64,000 bases of DNA from Lactarius indigo (Eukaryota > Basidiomycota > Agaricomycetes > Russulales > Russulaceae), in contig JAFKAC010000028.1 in the NCBI GenBank assembly GCA_025766275.1, positions 496,001-560,000 of the forward strand. Reading direction: 5' to 3'. The position numbers and the translations under genes are program-made. Below, one piece after another: positions 36,901 through 49,024 of the stretch. The notes beneath the pieces were generated by a model. That model ran no database searches and had not been told where the DNA came from. It saw only the letters and a program-made list of their open reading frames with translations. The number at the start of each line of letters is the position of its first letter. The stretch's first letter is position 1.

Positions 36901-39051
36901 GCATTACTTCGGGATGGCGCGGATCCCAATGCACCAGGTATGAACGGGTTCACTCCATTGCACAGCGCGTCATTAGGCGGCGATTTTGATGCGGCGAAAT
37001 TATTACTCGAGCACCAAGCAGACGTTAACGCCAAGAAGCACATGGAGACAGACGGCGACATCTTGGTCTCCACTCCGTTGTATTTTTCGGCGTTGACTGG
37101 TCAACTGGAGGTCTGCCGGCTATTACTGCAGCATGGAGCACGCGTAAACGTCCGAGAAGGCGATTCTGCTAGTGGGTCCCCTTTGGAAGCAGCATCGAGG
37201 GGCGGGCATTCGCATGTGGTGAAACTTTTGCTCGACCACGGTGCATGCGATCTCGTTCCTGGAAAACAACGACCCGCACTGACAATAGCATCAATATCTG
37301 GAGACGTGGAGATTGTGCGCATTCTGATCGAGAATGATCATATAGGACTCCGCAGCCACAAGATGTCGCTATCACTGAGCCTGGCGTCAAAGCATGGGCA
37401 TCTCGATATCGTCAAGTACTTACTTGATAACGGTGCTAATCCAAATGTGCGGGACGAAGATCACCAGACTCCATTGCAGTCGGCGATGTGCCATCAAAAA
37501 ATCGAAGTCGCGCGCTTCTTAATCGAGCGCGGCGCAAGCCTCATCTTCAATGATAGGGACAATTCAACTCTGCTGCACCCTGCATCACGACAAGGAATCC
37601 TCGACCTCATGGAAATATGCGTTAATGGCGGCATAATAGTCGATGTGCGGAATGCAAACGGGAAGACTCCCTTGCACCTCGCATCGGGCAACGGGAAGCT
37701 CGACGCTGCTAGTTTCCTCATCGAGCGTGGAGCGGATGTAAACGCCGAGGATGCTGATTTTTCGTCTCCATTTCATGACGCATTAGCCCATGGACATCTC
37801 GAGGTCGCGAAGTTGCTAGTTGAACACGGCGCAAGCGTCAATAACCAAGACTGCTCTCAAAGAACACCATTATACCACGCATCGGCTGATGGAAAGCTCG
37901 AGGTCGCACGTTTTCTTATTGATTGCGGAGCGATTGTAAATGTCGAGAACGCGGATCTTTCCTCTCCACTCCATGATGCATCAGTCAACGGACATCTCAA
38001 GGTCGTGGAGTTGCTAGTTGAACACGGCGCAAGCGTCAATAAACAAAATCGCTCTCGAAGGACACCATTACATCATGCATCTGCTAACGGAAACCTCGAG
38101 GTTGCTCGTTTCCTCATCGAACGCGGAGCGGACGTAAACGTCGAGGACGCTGATCTTTCCTCTCCGCTCTATGATGCATCAGTCAACGAACATCTCAAGG
38201 TCGTGGAGTTGCTAGTTGAACACGGCGCAAGCGTCAATAAGCAGAATCGCTCTCGAAGGACACCATTACATCATGCATCGGCTAACGGAAACCTCGAGAT
38301 TGCGCGTTTCCTCATCGAACGCGGAGCGGATGTAAACGTCGAGGACGCTGATCTTTCCTCTCCACTCCATGATGCGTCAGTCAACGCACATCTCAAGGTC
38401 GTGGAGTTGCTAGTTGAGCACGGCGCAAACGCCAATAAGCAAAACAGCTCTCGCAGAACACCATTACATCGCGCATCGGCTAGCGGAAACCTCGAGGTCG
38501 CGCGTTTCCTCATTAAGCGCGGGGCGGTTGTCAACGTCGAGGATGCCGATTTCTCATCTCCACTTCACGACGCATCAGCTAATGGTCATCTCGTGGTCGT
38601 GTGGCTGCTAGTCGACCACGGCGCAGACGTCCATAAGCAAAATAGCTGTGAAGAAACCCCATTACATCGCGCATCCGGCAACGGAAGGCTCGAGGTCGCG
38701 CGTTTCCTCATCAAGTGCGGGTCACACATGGGCTCGAGAGACAGCGAGGGGCAAACGCCATTACATGTGGCGGCAAAAGGGGAACACCTAAGTGTTGTGG
38801 AGCTGCTAGTGGAATCGGGAGCGGATATCGATGTGCGCGATAGAAACAACGCGCTTCCCCTCGACGTAGCGCCTCGTAATAGGAATGTCGCAAGGTTTCT
38901 GGCTAAGGGCGTGGATTTGGCCCCGGCCGAAGATGTACGTTTGACTGTTCAACCCTCGCTTTTGTTTTGTGTTTTTGTTTTGTTATTTTGTTTTGGACAA
39001 GCGATGTATTAGGTAGACAGGGACGTAACTCGGTTACCAACACTACTGTAG
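33968..39051 (+). CDS. NLR4: NACHT-ankyrin NLR with amplified repeats, lacking the last ankyrin block
   Basis: A predicted NLR-like STAND switch. Exon 1 is 33968-34228 (MSSPNFQSIRDALEKYTEQM), exon 2 34281-34334 (VPFQPAKLVFVGINTLFT) and exon 3 34398-34596 (ATEGVTASYDALLDLFECIG). Later exons rebuild Walker A GNPGSGKS (about 35220/35293), Walker B IYLIIDALDECP and sensor CVTSRPA. The winged-helix exon runs from about 36029. About 22 ankyrin repeats follow, including five copies of a 66-residue double repeat. After LAPAED a good intron (GTACGT...ATTAG, 38935-39012) leads to a short exon ending at TAG 39051. The acidic linker and the five C-terminal ankyrin repeats of NLR1-3, 5 and 6 are absent. 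If that intron is retained, the protein instead ends in a hydrophobic LLFCVFVLLFCF tail with a stop at 39010-39012. Confidence 0.87.
37756..38745 (+). repeat. Five tandem 198-bp units (66-aa double ankyrin) in NLR4
   Basis: The wording GAT-TT(T/C)-TC(G/T/C/A)-TCTCC begins at 37756, 37954, 38152, 38350 and 38548, exactly 198 bp apart. Each unit encodes two ankyrin repeats (SSPLHDASVNGHLKVVELLV then RTPLHHASANGNLEVARFLI). Units 2-4 are nearly identical in DNA and units 1 and 5 are more diverged, as expected for recent internal amplification. Confidence 0.92.
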
Positions 39052-40557
39052 TACCCAAATACCCTGATGCAGACTTTGGAGGCTCGAGAAGTCGAAACGA
39101 ATGCGGGGAGAAGTCGAAACACCAAAGTGGACAGAGATTCCCACCCTCACATCAAAGTGCGTGCGTTCAACGTAACCTGCCTGATTGCACCACCCACGGC
39201 CGCCCCATGCGACGTACTTGAGCCGCGTCTGGAAACCCAACCAAACTGCGCGAGCTGTACCGTTCAGGGCAACACTGCCGCCATCGCACCCCTCCTCGCA
39301 ACACCCTGCCACCACCAGCTACGACACGGGATAATAGTTCACGCCCGCTAGTGATGCTGCATGACGTTCTGTAAATTCTACCAGCCGTCACGTCATATAG
39401 CCCCACGACGACCCCGGGCCGGCGAGCAGCTCTGGGACGCGACAACGATACGATCACGCGTACTCCAAATGCTGTACAGTGTGTGGGGGGGACGAATGCA
39501 CATGGGAAAGGGAAGGGCATGACGCCGTGATACGCCTTTGTTCGCGATTTTCAGATCGTAGCGATGCCGACGCTAGTATTCGCCACGCCACCCGTGACCG
39601 TCGAGGACCAGTTTCGCATCAGCGCATCAGCGCCGACCGCGCAAAAATGTGGGTTGGGGGAGGAGCGAAGAGGAAATAATGACCGAGATCGCCGAACGGG
39701 ATCGCCCGGCTCGTGAAAATCCCCGGCTCGTGACATAAAGCGCGCGTTAGCCCGCCCCCGCACGCTCAGACGGCCTATTCAAACCGCCGAGCGTCAGGGC
39801 CAAACTCGAGTCCGGCGACGAGGGGGCCGCTGAGGGGGGTTAGGTCGTGCTCTCAGGGCGAATGGGCGCAAGGGGGTGCGCTCGCAGGGAGGCAGTGCTG
39901 GTTGTCCATATGGGGGGAAAGGGGGGGAAAAGAGAACACACGTCCGGGTTGTGGATGCTGTGTGCTGTGCTCGGATATTTCGGGTGTGTCGTGGGCGAAA
40001 GCAGGCGGAATCTTGTTGCTGCGCGTACTCGGTAATCACAAATATCGTCATCGTATGGGCATGATGCATGATATGCTAACTTACGATGAACTTATGCCCT
40101 TATACCGGGACATCGAGGGCTCAAGCGACATAACACTTGTAATGCCGGTCCGAGGCGCCGAGGCCGGGAATTAGCCGAAAACAAAAATAGAACCTGCGAC
40201 GAGTTGTGATGATCGTCAACGTCACTATCAAACCCTAGCAGGCAGCCTCAGATAAAGAAATAGAGTTGAATCGCATGCACGGTCATATCGTCCTGTTGTG
40301 CAAAGAAGGGAAACGATGCGTAGACAAAACAGCCAATAAAATAATAAACAAGAGGGGGCAGACGGGGAGAGGGGGGGGAAGAGCGAAGGGGGGGAGGGGG
40401 ACGTCCGTTGATGCAAGTGTACAATACCATCATTACTGTAGATATACTTCACCTCGTCAATACTACATATATTGGTATACTGATAGTCGTCGTCACAAAT
40501 AACAAAAAAAAAGGAAAAAACGCTCGCGCTCGCGTCTCTAAAACTCCGGTGCGTTGT
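39052..40557. other. No gene seen; G-rich stretches
   Basis: Between the NLR4 3' end and the TVP38 stop codon. No family-matching frame was found. Plus-strand guanine runs occur at about 39911-39929 and 40354-40400. The latter lies about 160-200 bp downstream of the TVP38 stop and would be C-rich in its transcript. A plus frame at about 39902-40174 is open but unrecognised. Confidence 0.4.
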
Positions 40558-42693
40558 TCACCGGTAACTCGGAGGCGGCGAGAACGCGCGCGGTGGCGTT
40601 GACGTCGGCTCCGCCGCGTACGGGTGCTGGTACTGGCGCTGTGGTGCCGCTGCTGCTGCTGCTGCTGCCGCCGCCGCCGAGTTCTCCGTAAAGTGCTCCG
40701 GGTGGTACGTCACGTACTGCGCCTCCGTGCTCAGCCCCGGGGAGCGCGTGCGGCGCCTAGCCGAGCGTGGCGACTGGGGTGGTGGTGGGAAGGACGACGA
40801 TACGGGGTCTGGCGACGGCGAGCGGGGCGTGTACGTTCCCGGGGCGGGTGCGGGGTCTGGTGGACGTGCCGTCTTGGGTGTACGCGCGTTGGTCCATTCG
40901 TCCTCTGGGTCTTGCGACAGCGTCGCAGCGGCTGCAGCTGCTGGCGAGGCGTATAACGCTGACGGGCTGAATGATGGAGGGCGTGGACGTGGTGCGTGCA
41001 GACGGGGGTCAGGAGAGTAGCCGATGGCGTGGCCCGTCTCGTCCCATTGTTGATGCTGGTGGCTGGGCCCTCCATACCCCCCCTCCCTCTCCGGGTCATA
41101 TGGCTGCAGCGGGATGTCTGAATCAGATGGGTTCGGGTGGAAGGCGGATACGGTCGATTCATTGTTGTTGTAGTAAGACGGGCCGAGTTCCATCTTTGCT
41201 TGCCTGAATAGTACTAAGTTTGAATGCGTACAAAACGACGGCGCGGAGGGGACGAACCGGGCTTTACGACGCTCATATATCACTGCGGGCTTGACGCGAT
41301 TCAGCTCGCGGTAGATGTACCATGCGGCGGCGATGGTGACAATCGTGGTGATTGTGATTACCGAGTAGCTCGCTATGCGTTGGGGAACCGTCTCCTCTGC
41401 AGGGCCATAACGGTAAGCGATGGAGATTACAGATAAAGTGTGCACGGCACGCACTCGCTCCGGACCCTTCTATGATAACGCCGATGTACACAGTAGCAAG
41501 TTGTTTTGGCAAAGACAGAAACGCGGCTAGAGCGAAAGTCCACACGCTCATACCGCAAGTAGCGAATACAGCGGTAGTAACTTGCCAACGGGACGTCAGT
41601 CGTCTAGGCCTCCCAAGAGAACGCGAGAACGAGGGGACATACAGTGACCAGGGATGGCACTGAAACGAGCGACGAGGGCGATCTTGAAGCCACCCTCGCG
41701 GACGACTCGCGCAAGACACCCATATTGCATGTTTGTCTTTTCGAGCTTGTCGCCACGAGCGCGACAACAATACTTGAAGGCGCTTCATGATGCGCGCACG
41801 AGATATGATGTCGTCAGCCCACGGAAGGAGACGATAAGGATTTTACGTACTAGAAATTGCCCAACTCGCCAAGGAACGTCCCAGCCGCGACGATCGCAAA
41901 ACCTATCCATAGACCCCAAACGACGCCACACAGAATTGCGATGATCTCGTGGCCGAAGAGCTACCGGCGCATAATCGTCAGCGGGGACGGGGGCGCGATC
42001 CGAACAAGTAGTCGAAGGGTGACACACACCGGAGGGAAAGATATGACGAAGAGTATGGCTATTGGAATCGCCCACCCGCCAGGAAGGCTGGCAAAGAGGG
42101 TTGGTCAGTAAGAGGGGTAGAGCCGAAGCAACGGCATCACGAAAGAAGACTGTTGGGAAAAACGGCGGATACTCGGTAACCTCGCTTGGCAGACCCACAG
42201 AAGCCTTGGCGTCACATCGCCTAGAACACGACTGGCGAGAAAAAGAAAACACCAGAACAAAGGCTCACTTTTTAACCTTGTGCGCCATGGGAGTGAGCTT
42301 GTCGACGATTTGATGGTGGAATACAGTGATGAAAAGGGTTATCGCAGTGAGGATGACGGCAATCACATAGTACCCTGAGGAAGGTAAGGAAGGAGCGTTA
42401 GCAAAGAATGACTGAAAGACGATTCTCAACGCACATAGCCACTCTCGACGGAACCAAAAGCGCCAGGAGGTCATGGACTTCCAATCGAACAAACCGTTGC
42501 GGGCGAGCTCGGCGGCCTCGCTAGGCGTAGGACTGGGGGTGCGCGAAATACGGTTTGAGGCGAATTCGTACTTGCCATGTACGGTCGAGGACGAGTCGCC
42601 GAAGGAATACGGAGCTGAAGAGCCGTTGGGAGGGTACAGGTAGGGGTCATTCGCGCCAGGCTGACGTCCATATGCCGGATATGGTGAAGACAT
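40558..42693 (-). CDS. TVP38: Golgi membrane protein TVP38 (TMEM64/DedA-type)
   Basis: An integral Golgi membrane protein of the TVP38/TMEM64 (SNARE-associated, VTT domain) family. The start at 42693 gives MSSPYPAYGRQPGANDPYLY. Exon joins restore SWRFWFRREWLWYYVIAVIL, then IPIAILFVISFPPV, LFGHEIIAILCGVVWGLWIG and FAIVAAGTFLGELGNF. Further exons give KYCCRARGDKLEKTN with CLARVVREGGFKIALVARFS and AIPGH, which is the conserved core, then ATCGMSVWTFALAAFLSLPK and SYSVITITTIVTIAAAWYIY. At least five membrane segments are visible. The cytosolic tail is long, Pro/Ser-rich, contains an alanine run from a GCN repeat (about 40650-40685) and ends PPPSYR. Introns are short with normal ends. It is a conserved single-copy-type gene, unrelated to the NLR duplication. 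Confidence 0.88.
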
Positions 42694-43423
42694 GTTTGCC
42701 CAAACCGAAAGAAAAGTGGGAAAGGAGAGACGGAAAAGGGTTCAAGCGGAAGAGATAGAGGTAGAGATAAGGAGGGGGAGGGAAAGGGGAACGGGGGCAA
42801 TGAGGGATACGGTATCCGAGATGAGTGCGTGACAAAGAATATGAATTATTCAAGCGCAGCCAACCGTTTCGTTTCTATCACAATTGTCTCACATCAAACT
42901 CCTTCTACGTATCATAATCATCGTAATCCTCGTCCCAAATCTTTATCACCCCGCACAGCTCGTCTGGGGTCTTCACGGCGCTGCGGCATGTCCGTTTCAT
43001 GAGCGCTTTCGTAACGACATTCCTGTGCGGTGGCTCGGGGCTGCGTAATTTTGACCGCCCTGCAACATTATCAACATCTCACCTGTTGGATTGAACCTTA
43101 GTATGTGCAGGTTGGATACCTTGTCCGACTTCTGTTCGTTGTTTTTGGGTCCGAATATCCTTGTCTCCAGCTCGCGCTGTCTTCTTCTCTTTCAGTGCTT
43201 CTTCGGCGTACGCTCTCCGTCAATATAAAGACACGGACCTATTCAGTCTCCTACAGCTTTAGCGATGTACGATTTACAGTCAGGTTTACAACGGGGTCAA
43301 GGGTTCGGGTTATATGTGATGACTTCGATATCGCGTGTTCGTCTGGCGGTGTACACGCCTTCACGAACAACGAAATAGCAGTGCAATCAAATCATATAAT
43401 TTTATATCTCTGATCTAAATATA
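42694..43423. other. Intergenic; possible small minus-strand exon
   Basis: Contains the TVP38 5' flank. On the minus strand about 43009-42907 there is a protein-like end, TKALMKRTCRSAVKTPDELC followed by GVIKIWDEDYDDYDT and a TAG stop. No upstream exon or start could be fixed. The rest shows nothing. Confidence 0.25.
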
Positions 43424-43495
43424 TCGGATATGGTGTAACGGTTAACATTGCCGCCTCTCACGCGGCAGCTCGGGGTTCGATTCCCCGTATCCGAA
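43424..43495 (+). tRNA. tRNA-Glu (anticodon CUC)
   Basis: A 72-nt cloverleaf without intron. The acceptor stem TCGGATA pairs with TATCCGA. The D arm (GGTGTAACGGTTAAC) follows, then anticodon stem GCCGC/GCGGC around loop CTCTCAC (anticodon CTC), and T arm GGGGTTCGATTCCCC. Position 73 is A, and a run of five T residues follows at 43497-43501 as an RNA polymerase III terminator. Internal A and B boxes are present. Confidence 0.96.
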
Positions 43496-44007
43496 AGTTT
43501 TTGCCCGTCCCCACATTGGAAAGGATATGCCCGCTCGTTTGTACGATTCCATGTTGCCAGCGATCCGTTGTTGCACCTCGATTCCAACTGGCCCTCCCTG
43601 AGCCTTTTGCACCGCACTACAGAAGCCGAGCATTGTTGATCAACCCGACCCTATTCTAACCCCTTGGTTATTCCCGTACTGAAGTGGCCCAACCATCAAA
43701 AGCTTCCATATATCGAAGGCGAGGTTCACCCTTGAACGCGTGGTCCAAGAACTTTTTGTGATCTCCACCTTGCTACCCTAATAAGACTTGCCAACTTGGG
43801 GGTCCATTTGGTGATGTATATCTTGATGCTTCGTGACATCAAGCAAGGCATCAAGCGCCCCTGCGCCTATTGTAGTAGACCAGTCGTGAGACTTCATCAG
43901 ATGACTAACAGTTATTAGGCTCGTGGCCTGAGCCCTCATTCCACACGCCGTCACTTGTCTGTCGTACCCTTCAAACGTTGTCCAACGAACTCGTATTTTC
44001 AGAGAGA
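43496..44007. other. tRNA terminator and NLR5 upstream region
   Basis: After the T-run that ends the tRNA, no gene is seen. It must hold the NLR5 promoter. No clear TATA box is seen. Confidence 0.45.
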
Positions 44008-47000
44008 ATGTCTTCTGCCTACTTCCGATTAATTGAAGATGCATTGGATGCCTATTCCAGGGAGACTGGGATAGACATTACTGAACATCCTTTCGCCACC
44101 GAGCTTCAAGTCATCGACTCTGCTGATGAAGTGTTTCGGCTGCTTGAAGCCAGGGCGAAAGGACTCAAAGACTATCAGGAAGGAAAGTTAACGGATTGCC
44201 TCCGCCTTATAGTGCATGTACACTATGTGTTCAGTGACGCTCTTGGCGAGGCAGTTAGTCTGGTGCGTCACTGAGAGTCCAATGTTTTCTGCGGGAGTAT
44301 CGTTTTAACACCCATGTTTCAAGGCATTTCCACCCGCAAATATGATCTTCGTTGGAGTCTATGTCCTCCTCACGGTGCGCGTCTTTGCTTCCTCCAGCTT
44401 TATACCTGCGATAACTGGGTATATAGGCCGCTAGCGCCATCGCTTCTGGATACGACACTCTCGTTGGCTTCTTTGAACCCCTCGAAAGTTTCCTCAAACC
44501 CGTCCGGATTCTTTCCGAGGTCCCCAACACGGCCTCAACTACGGGGGTGGTCTTGAAAATTATGGTTGAAGTACTCTCCGTGCTTTCCATGGCGACGAAG
44601 CAGGTGGTGCAAGGAGGACTCAGTAAGCGCGGTTTTCGTCCCTCGGATTTCCCATTTCTCAGCGCGCTACAGAGAGCTTCGCAGAGAGGCTGTTCGGCTC
44701 GGGCGAGATCTCGGCTGTGTTGCAGAGACTGAGCCGACTCACCCAGGACGAGGCCCGCATGACTGTGGTCCACATTCTAGAGGTTGTTTATGGTCTCGTG
44801 TACAATATGAAGGTGGTCATAGGCGGTGCGGCGCTCATCTAGCTTGTTACCTATGTTCGGCTAAATTTTTTTTGCAAGTAGACGGAGAGTCGTCTCTCGG
44901 TGTCATTCGACCAACTCTTGGTTTGTTCGGCGTGAATTGTTATTGTCCCTTCTTTGGCTAACCATGTCGATCTACAGTTACGATGCAAGAGATGGCGGCC
45001 TCAGTAAACAAAGTTACTCGTCCGTTTGTTCTTCTTGCATGGGTAACCGCCCAAGCTGAACTGTTCGTGCAGGTGATCAAAGACTCGATCGAAACCGGAG
45101 TTGGCTCTCGCCACCAGACCCATCGGTAAACTACAACATGGCGCGCGAAGCATATCATGAAGGAACTGCAAGGTGGTTCTTCCAGAGCAGTACCTTCCGT
45201 GATTGGAGGGTGGTCGGTTCTCTCATGTGGATTCATGGTATACGTACGCCTTTTCAAACTTTCCAGTGGTTTCTGGTCTCTAACAGCTGATATCCTAGCT
45301 GGATCTGGGAAGAGTATCTTATGGTCCGTGTCGCGTCGTTCTCGTCGTCACTCACTATTCATATCCTCGTCTAGCTCCTCTATAATTGAGGAAGTTATGG
45401 GCCTGCGTGATGCTGGACTAGCCCTGGTGGCCTATTTCTTCTTTGACTTTAGGGACACCACGAAGCAGGATCGACGTGGACTCCTCTCCTCTCTTCTTTG
45501 CCAGCTCAGCGCCGCGTCTGACCCGTGCAGTGATATTTTGTTTCGTCTGTATTCGTCTCACGATGGGGGGGCACAACAGCCTAGCGATGCGGCGCTTACG
45601 CAGTGTCTCATGGATATGCTCCACCTGCATGGACAACCGGAAATTTATATCATTTTGGATGCTGTCGACGAATGCCCCAACTTCTCCGGGGTGCCGACTC
45701 CGCGTGAATCGATGCTCGCGTTTCTGGAGGACCTCGTCGACTTACGACTTACAAATTTACGTATTTGTGTCTCCAGTCGCCCGGAGGTCGACATCCGAGC
45801 CGCTCTCGGACCCTTGGCGCAGTTCCAAGTGTCCCTTCATGATGAACGAGGACAAAAGGAAGACATCTTGTTATTCATCAATAAACTCGTGCACGCTGAT
45901 CGGAAGATGCGAAAATGGAGGGGAGAGGAGCAGAAGTTGGTTATTGATACGCTCTCAGATAGAGCAGACGGCGGGTAAGCGATCGCTGTCACGGTTACTC
46001 GAAAGAGCCTTAGCAAATACTTCCCGCAGGTTTAGATGGGTTTTCTGCCAATTGGAAGCCCTGCGTCTCCGCATCCCCGGAAACATAGCGAGAGCATTAA
46101 AGGAACTGCCAGGAACGTTGGACGAAACGTACGAACGCATTTTAATCACGATTGGCGCAGATATGCGGCAGTTCGCACACCGCCTTTTTCAGTGCCTCGT
46201 GGTATCCGTTAGGCCACTGCGCGTCGAGGAGCTAGCGGATATTCTGGCGGTCGATTTCGATACCACATCGCTCCCCGTGTTCAAACCAGGTTGGCACTCG
46301 GACGACGCAGAGGAACTTGTCCTTTCTGCGTGCTCTAGTCTTATCACCGTCGTCGGCGTGGACGGGTCTCGGGTTGTCCAATTCTCACATTTTTCAGTTC
46401 GGGAATTCTTGATATCGGACCGCCTTGCCGTCGCGGGAGAAAGTCTATCTTATTATCATGTCGTTCCTCCCTTGGCACATACCACACTCGCTCAAGCTTC
46501 CCTCAGTATTTTATACCACCTTGACGACCACCTTGACCAAGACAGCATCAAGCACTTTCCGCTAGCCATTTACGCTGCCCGACATTGGGTCGACCACGGC
46601 GAGTTCGAGCATGTATCATCAACCATCCAAGTAGCCATGGAACGCCTCTTTGACTCAGATAGGCCACACTTCTCCGCATGGGTCTGGATATACGATATGG
46701 ACCATCCGTGGGAGGACCACATGTCTACGATGCGTCCAACACGGCCTACAACAGCCCCGCTATACTACGCGGCATTGTGTGGCTTTCGGCGCCTCGTCGA
46801 GCACCTCGTCGCTTCCAGTCCACAGGATGTCAATGCCGGCGGTGGATATTACGGGACTTCACTGCATGCCGCACTCGCCAAGGATCATGTCGACACTGCT
46901 TTATCATTGCTCGCGAATGGCGCGGAAATAAACGCTCTGGACGACGAAGATCTGAGTCCATTGCACAGAGCATCGCGAAACGGACATCGCGATATAGTGA

Positions 47001-49024
47001 AATTATTACTCCAACATGGCGCAGACGTCAACGCACGAAACGGGAGAGGCGACACTCCATTAGCTATGGCATCAAGCAATGGGGAACTCGAGGTTTCAAG
47101 GCTCCTACTCGAGCACGGGGCAGACGTCAATTCCCGGGACGAAAAAGAATGGACACCACTACATCTCGCGTCGCGATACGGGCACCTCGAAACCGTACGG
47201 GCGCTAATAGACCACGGTGCTGACGTAAACGCACAGCAGGAGAACCTCTGGACGGCGTTACGTCTGGCCACAGCCACCGGGAACCTCGACGTTGCGCATT
47301 TCCTCGTCGAATACGGTGCCTCCATTGACACGGAGGACCAAAAGAAAACAAAATACCCGAACCTGGCATCTGGTGTCGGCAAACTAGAAGTTGTACATTC
47401 GTTGATCGGGCGTGACGCCACCGCGAGCTCCCGTTCAAGTTACGAAAACGGCTGGACTCCCCTCCACGACGCAGCACAGAAAGCCCATTTAGATGTTATG
47501 GAGAAATTACTCAATCGTGGCGCAGACGTAAACGTGCGTGGTGAGAACGGGGAGACTCCGTTGGATCTCGCGTCGGGCGGCGAAAGCGTTCAGGCCGTTG
47601 GTTTCCTGGTCGAACACGGCGCAGATGTAAACTCATGCGATAACAATAGCTGGACTCCGCTCCACACAGCATCGCGAAACGGCAACCTTCACATTGTACG
47701 ACTATTACTCAACAATGGCGCAGATGTCGACGCGCAGAATGCGGACAACCGGACACCTTTGTCCCTGGCATCGGAAAATGGATGTGTCGAGGTTTCGCGA
47801 TTCCTCATCGATCGCGGCGCAGATGTCAATTCTAGCGACAACAAGGGTTGGACCTCATTGCACTCGGCATCGCAATTCGGCCATCTGCAAGTCGTGCGGC
47901 TATTACTCGACCATCGTGCGGGCGCAAACTCACAGAGTGGGGACATGTGGTCTCCACTGCATCTCGCAACAGCCAACGGGCATTTGAAGATCGCAGGATT
48001 ACTGATTCAGCGCGGCGCCGACGTTGACAGGCGCAATTTGAATCAAGAAACTGCGCTGATCCTAGCGTCGAAGAATGGGAAGCTCGAAGTTGCACACCTT
48101 CTACTAAAGTGCGGCTCCGAAGTAAATTCTCAAGATAGCGAGGGTTGCACGCCATTACACTCAGCGTTCCAGGCTGGACATTTCAAGGTTGCGAGGCTGT
48201 TGTTGGAGTGGGGCGCTAATTTCGACTTATTGAACCATGCCAGTAAAACCCCTCTAGACCTGGCGTCAGGCGACGGGAAACATGAGGTCGCATGCTTCCT
48301 GGGAGAACGGAAAGGACATGTGGTCGCCCAGAACACCCCAGACCTTACTTCGTCAGCCGGAACGCCGCAGCTGAGGCAGCCGGACCCTACGCGGTCGTCC
48401 CTGAACCGTGGGAAAGACGAAGATATCCCCGACGACAAGACTCCCATGCACGTAGCCTCGAGAAACGGACAACTTCCCGTTTTACGGACATTACTTGGGA
48501 ATGGTGCTGACGTTAACGAGCGGAATGCAGATCACCAGACTCCGTTGGATGTGGCGTCAAGCGTGGGAAAACTTGATGTCGTGAGATTGTTAATTGATTC
48601 TGGTGCGGATGTGAATTCCCAGTGCGACGCTGGTTGGACCCCGCTGCACCAAGCATCACAATGTGGACACCTTCATATCGTGCGGTTTCTTCTCGACCGC
48701 GGCGCCAAAGTCAACGTCATGGAGCAAGAGCGCTGGACCCCCTTGCACCTTGCGTCCTACAACGGTTACTTGGAGATTGCGCATTTGCTACTCGAAAGGG
48801 GTGCAGACGTCCACGTTCAAAATTTCGGTGGCTGGAATCCTTTCCAGGCGGCGGAGGCAAATGGGCACCTCATGATTACACAGCTATTGTCAGAGTATGG
48901 GGCGCACGGAGCAGTAGAGGTCGCTACTGGCACACACGGGCTGACCCCGAAGGCTCCAAGTACGACGCACTATTTTTTTGTCCTTTCAATTTTGGCTCTA
49001 TTGTTGGCGTATGTATTCCGATGA
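44008..49024 (+). CDS. NLR5: NACHT-ankyrin NLR with C-terminal membrane anchor
   Basis: A predicted NLR-like STAND switch. The ATG at 44008 gives MSSAYFRLIEDALDAYSRET. Small exons code AFPPANMIFVGVYVLLT, SGYDTLVGFFEPLESFLKPV and LQRLSRLTQDEARMTVVHIL. Walker A is rebuilt as GIPGSGKS (about 45235/45300). Walker B is IYIILDAVDECP and the sensor is CVSSRPE. An intron at 45975-46029 joins NACHT to the winged helix (FRWVFCQLEALRLRIPGN). About 16 ankyrin repeats, an acidic/basic linker (about 48310-48440) and five more repeats follow. The C-terminus THYFFVLSILALLLAYVFR is a single hydrophobic helix with a short basic end, which fits a tail anchor and is not found on NLR1-3 or NLR6. It is more divergent from NLR1-4 than they are from each other. 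Alternative splicing at a GTATGT inside the last codons is possible. Confidence 0.87.

Noticed and set aside
37756..38745. Regular 198-bp repeats considered as a satellite or CRISPR-like array
   Set aside because: The period is a multiple of three, the frame is open throughout, and each unit codes two ankyrin repeats. It is a coding repeat.
39902..40174. 90-codon plus-strand frame between NLR4 and TVP38
   Set aside because: No homologous family or exon structure; part of it reads through a G-rich tract. Not enough to call a gene.
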